From positions 615,001 through 679,000 of the forward strand of contig QVRM01005976.1 of NCBI GenBank assembly GCA_003439945.1: a stretch of 64,000 nucleotides of DNA. The letters are read 5' to 3'. Position numbers and translations under genes: made by a program. The notes below the pieces were generated by a model. That model saw nothing but the letters and a program-made list of their open reading frames with translations. It had not been told where the DNA came from and made no database searches. This DNA comes from Dermanyssus gallinae. Its lineage: Eukaryota > Arthropoda > Arachnida > Mesostigmata > Dermanyssidae. Positions within the stretch are counted from its first letter, which is position 1, and each line of letters starts with the position of its first letter. Positions 60,817 to 64,000 of this stretch are shown here, piece after piece.

Positions 60817-63300
60817 GTAAGTACCCCCCCCCCCCCCCGTCGATACCATCAATGATGAGCGCGCACCGTACGACCTTCTCACACACACACACGTCGTGTA
60901 TGTCGCTTCGACGCGGCTCTCTTACGGGGAAGAGCGTGTGTCACCGCGCTTCCAGTTTAGCTTGCGCGATTGATAGGTAGTGTATAGTGTAGTCTCAATA
61001 ATTCACGAACAATAATACTCGCTAGAATGTATTTTTTCTAGCAAGGGTTTATTACCATCACTACGTACAGCTATCACAATGACTAATATATTGATTATAT
61101 ATGACCATTTACAATATTGTTTGTATTATCACTATTGCTTGAGTGTTGGTGACACCACTCGACACCTTGAAGAGTGGCGTTGCTTCACTGTAGTTCCGAT
61201 ATGATACACATACTCTGTCGGAGCAATGGGACTAGTAAAAAATAACGTGGTAATGGTCGTTCGCCATCGCATCTCTATTCTTGAGACTGTGCTCCCCGGT
61301 TTGCCCCGATAAGTATTGCTGTTACGATTTTACTTAAATACTACTCCTTTACAATTAATACTACTGCTGCTGTTACTATTGCTAATGCTACTACTACTAC
61401 TACTACCACTACTACTAAAAGTGGTCAGGTTCTTCACCGTAACAGTACGTTCGGAGAACATATGCATACAATGCTTGTGATATGTTAAACCTGCGGCGCT
61501 ATGGCTTGCAGCGCTATGGCTCGAGAGAGATGACTTCCTGTACGATGAATCATAGAGCTGAGGTCACGCAGCTGTCGTTTCTCGTGATTGACTTGCTTTC
61601 AGTTGCGCAAAAAATCCTAACGTTGGCTCGTGTGCTGAAGCTGCGGCCCCGTGACAAAAACAAGACAGTCGGATATTCGTTGCCACACGTTGCTTCTCTG
61701 GTCAAAAAAATAGCCGATTTGGTTGTTCAGATCCCGGCAATGTGCCAGGCGTGTTCGCTCTTTGGCCTAAGACGTGTAGTTTTCTTTTAGAACTCAAGAC
61801 GTAATATGCCTACTTGCTCATACGCGTGTACACAAGAGACTGACGTCATGTGTAAACTATCGTGCTATTTGTATTCTATTCATTCTACTTCACTTCACGG
61901 TATTGTGCACTTCGCTTTATTGTACAACTACTAAAATCGTTGCGCAGCATAAAGTATACAATAACAAATTCGGGTATTCTTAATGTACTTATTTAGATTA
62001 CAGTGCTAGAGTCGATTCTACTGCTGAAGCAAGTCATTTTAATAGTCGGTCAATATTATGATTGCGCTTTATTTAAGAGTACGCATTTGCAAAATACGAA
62101 CGCGTGATTGCTAGCTTACCTAGAATGACAGACGTTCTACTTCAAGGTATCTCCCACTATGAATGGAGCATTTTCCCTACAGACCGTTAGGAATATCGAC
62201 CACATTTACTTTGGTCTCGATCTTCTTTCATCTCTTAAATACACCTTATCAAGTTTTTAGAAGCACCTCCGTTACCCTGCTGAAGATGGTCAGTGCGACA
62301 GGTACTTATCGGTAACGTTTTGTGAGCTTGGAGTGATTACGTTCTTACTTTGTTTCGGTATGCCTGAGATATCTTGCCTTCAAACGTAGATAGTGTTGTA
62401 GCTCCTTTAGGAGCCTAATGAGGACACTGCCCTCTTTGTGCTTCACAAAACTGGGAGTTTACGGCAACAACGTAGTAGGGATAGCCCATTTTAGTGTCTA
62501 CAAGTGTCCCTACAAACGTTGCACAATTTTTTTGTATATGCGAGTGCGCCTATTGAAGCCGAGTCAAGATGTGGACAAGGCTTTAAACCACCCTCCACTA
62601 AAAGGCCCTTGCGAAACTAAAAATAAAGCGGAATTGTCTTGGCCGAGAAGACTATCTCGAATTCTATTGGCACACATTTAGCTGATGTGTCCATCCAATT
62701 TGTGCTGATTAGGCATTATTTGAGCCAATTAGGGTCAAGCATGACTGAAGCCACTGTTTGCTCCGGTGCATGTTCTCAATTTCTGATCTCCGACTGCATG
62801 CTTTTCTCAACAGAGGTTTCGTAAGGAACCCGGCAGCACGGCAGATGTGGATTAAATTGATATCACATAAATTTACAGTATTTTTTAGCCGCATTGTCGT
62901 GGGGTTCGTCGCACGAAATTAGCTCTTTAAAACACTACAAGGTGGACATCGCTTGCAATGTTTGGTTAAGTCCTAGGGATTCAAAGAGCTATGCATCTTA
63001 CTGTAAAGGGTTGCCTGCAAATATAATTTTCTTAGCCGTGGATGAACGTTTAAAATGGCTCATTTTTGCCATTAGAGTATTCTGATAGTTTAATGTGGTA
63101 TTATTACAAGCAAAATATGTAACTTGCTGCCGAAGCAGCTGCAGCGTAAGTGGGTAGAGTATGAAACGGGTTTAGCGGCTGCGCTACCATACTGCACTGC
63201 TCTTATGGTCTCGTAATGCGTTTTAATGTATGTTGAAGTTGTAACAATATAATATTGCCGTATAAGTCATGAAGTAACCAGTTGATAAAATTTAGGAACC
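60817..63300. other. Downstream intron or flank of the CSP gene
   Basis: It begins with a poly(C) run near 60824-60838 and a (CA)n at 60882-60892. (CTA)n-type repeats lie near 61360-61420. An open frame at 61482-61790 (102 codons) has no recognisable motif. The remaining CSP exons may be beyond the window or too diverged to spot. Confidence 0.4.
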
Positions 63301-63306
63301 TACTGC

Positions 63307-64000
<694 letters not shown>

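Overview
This is a eukaryotic, almost certainly arthropod, nuclear genomic window. The evidence is intron-containing genes with GT-AG junctions, mariner and Tc1 DNA transposons, tRNA-derived SINEs, LINE remnants, and very abundant (AT)n, (TTA)n and (CAA/TTG)n microsatellites. A chelicerate such as a mite or tick is my best guess from general appearance only; nothing here proves the lineage. Gene density is low: five recognisable host genes in 64 kb, all on the + strand.

Layout. (1) 1-7 kb: SINE and CAA/TTG microsatellite-rich sequence, then the first of three paralogous genes for secreted His/Gly-rich proteins (HisRich-1, main exon 5833-6810), followed at once by a 20-bp minisatellite. (2) 7-21 kb: no host gene recognised; three decayed fragments of one LINE family, two SINEs and an internally deleted mariner (16620-17568). 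(3) 21.0-34.1 kb: a nine-exon ABHD4/ABHD5-like alpha/beta-hydrolase gene reconstructed here with every junction phase consistent (403 codons). Its introns hold a tRNA-Ala-like SINE, a 26-bp minisatellite, long (AT)n tracts, a 46-bp-armed palindrome, a LINE fragment and a complete Tc1 element. (4) 34-44 kb: repeat-rich, with a full-length but dead mariner inside a (TA)n tract, two copies of a dispersed repeat (one carrying a SINE with a target-site duplication) and further SINEs. (5) 44.4-52.8 kb: HisRich-2 (TATA promoter, two exons) and HisRich-3 (two exons, reading frame broken in its poly-Gly tract). (6) 54.7-57 kb: a LINE remnant with PHD-like, endonuclease and reverse-transcriptase traces. 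(7) 59.7-60.8 kb: two exons of a cysteine-string protein (DNAJC5-like), whose 3' end was not found. (8) The right edge cuts a mariner-family transposase fragment.

The most distinctive content is the HisRich trio. All three share an intron inside the signal peptide at phase 0, an '(Q/E)VAES' motif, a poly-Gly tract and a conserved block. Two copies are nearly identical over their last ~340 bp, which suggests gene conversion. The protein type (secreted, His-dominated, low complexity) suggests a cuticular or metal-binding role, but I cannot name the family with certainty. The hydrolase is also unusual: it keeps the serine nucleophile but lacks the catalytic acid and has an altered HX4D motif.
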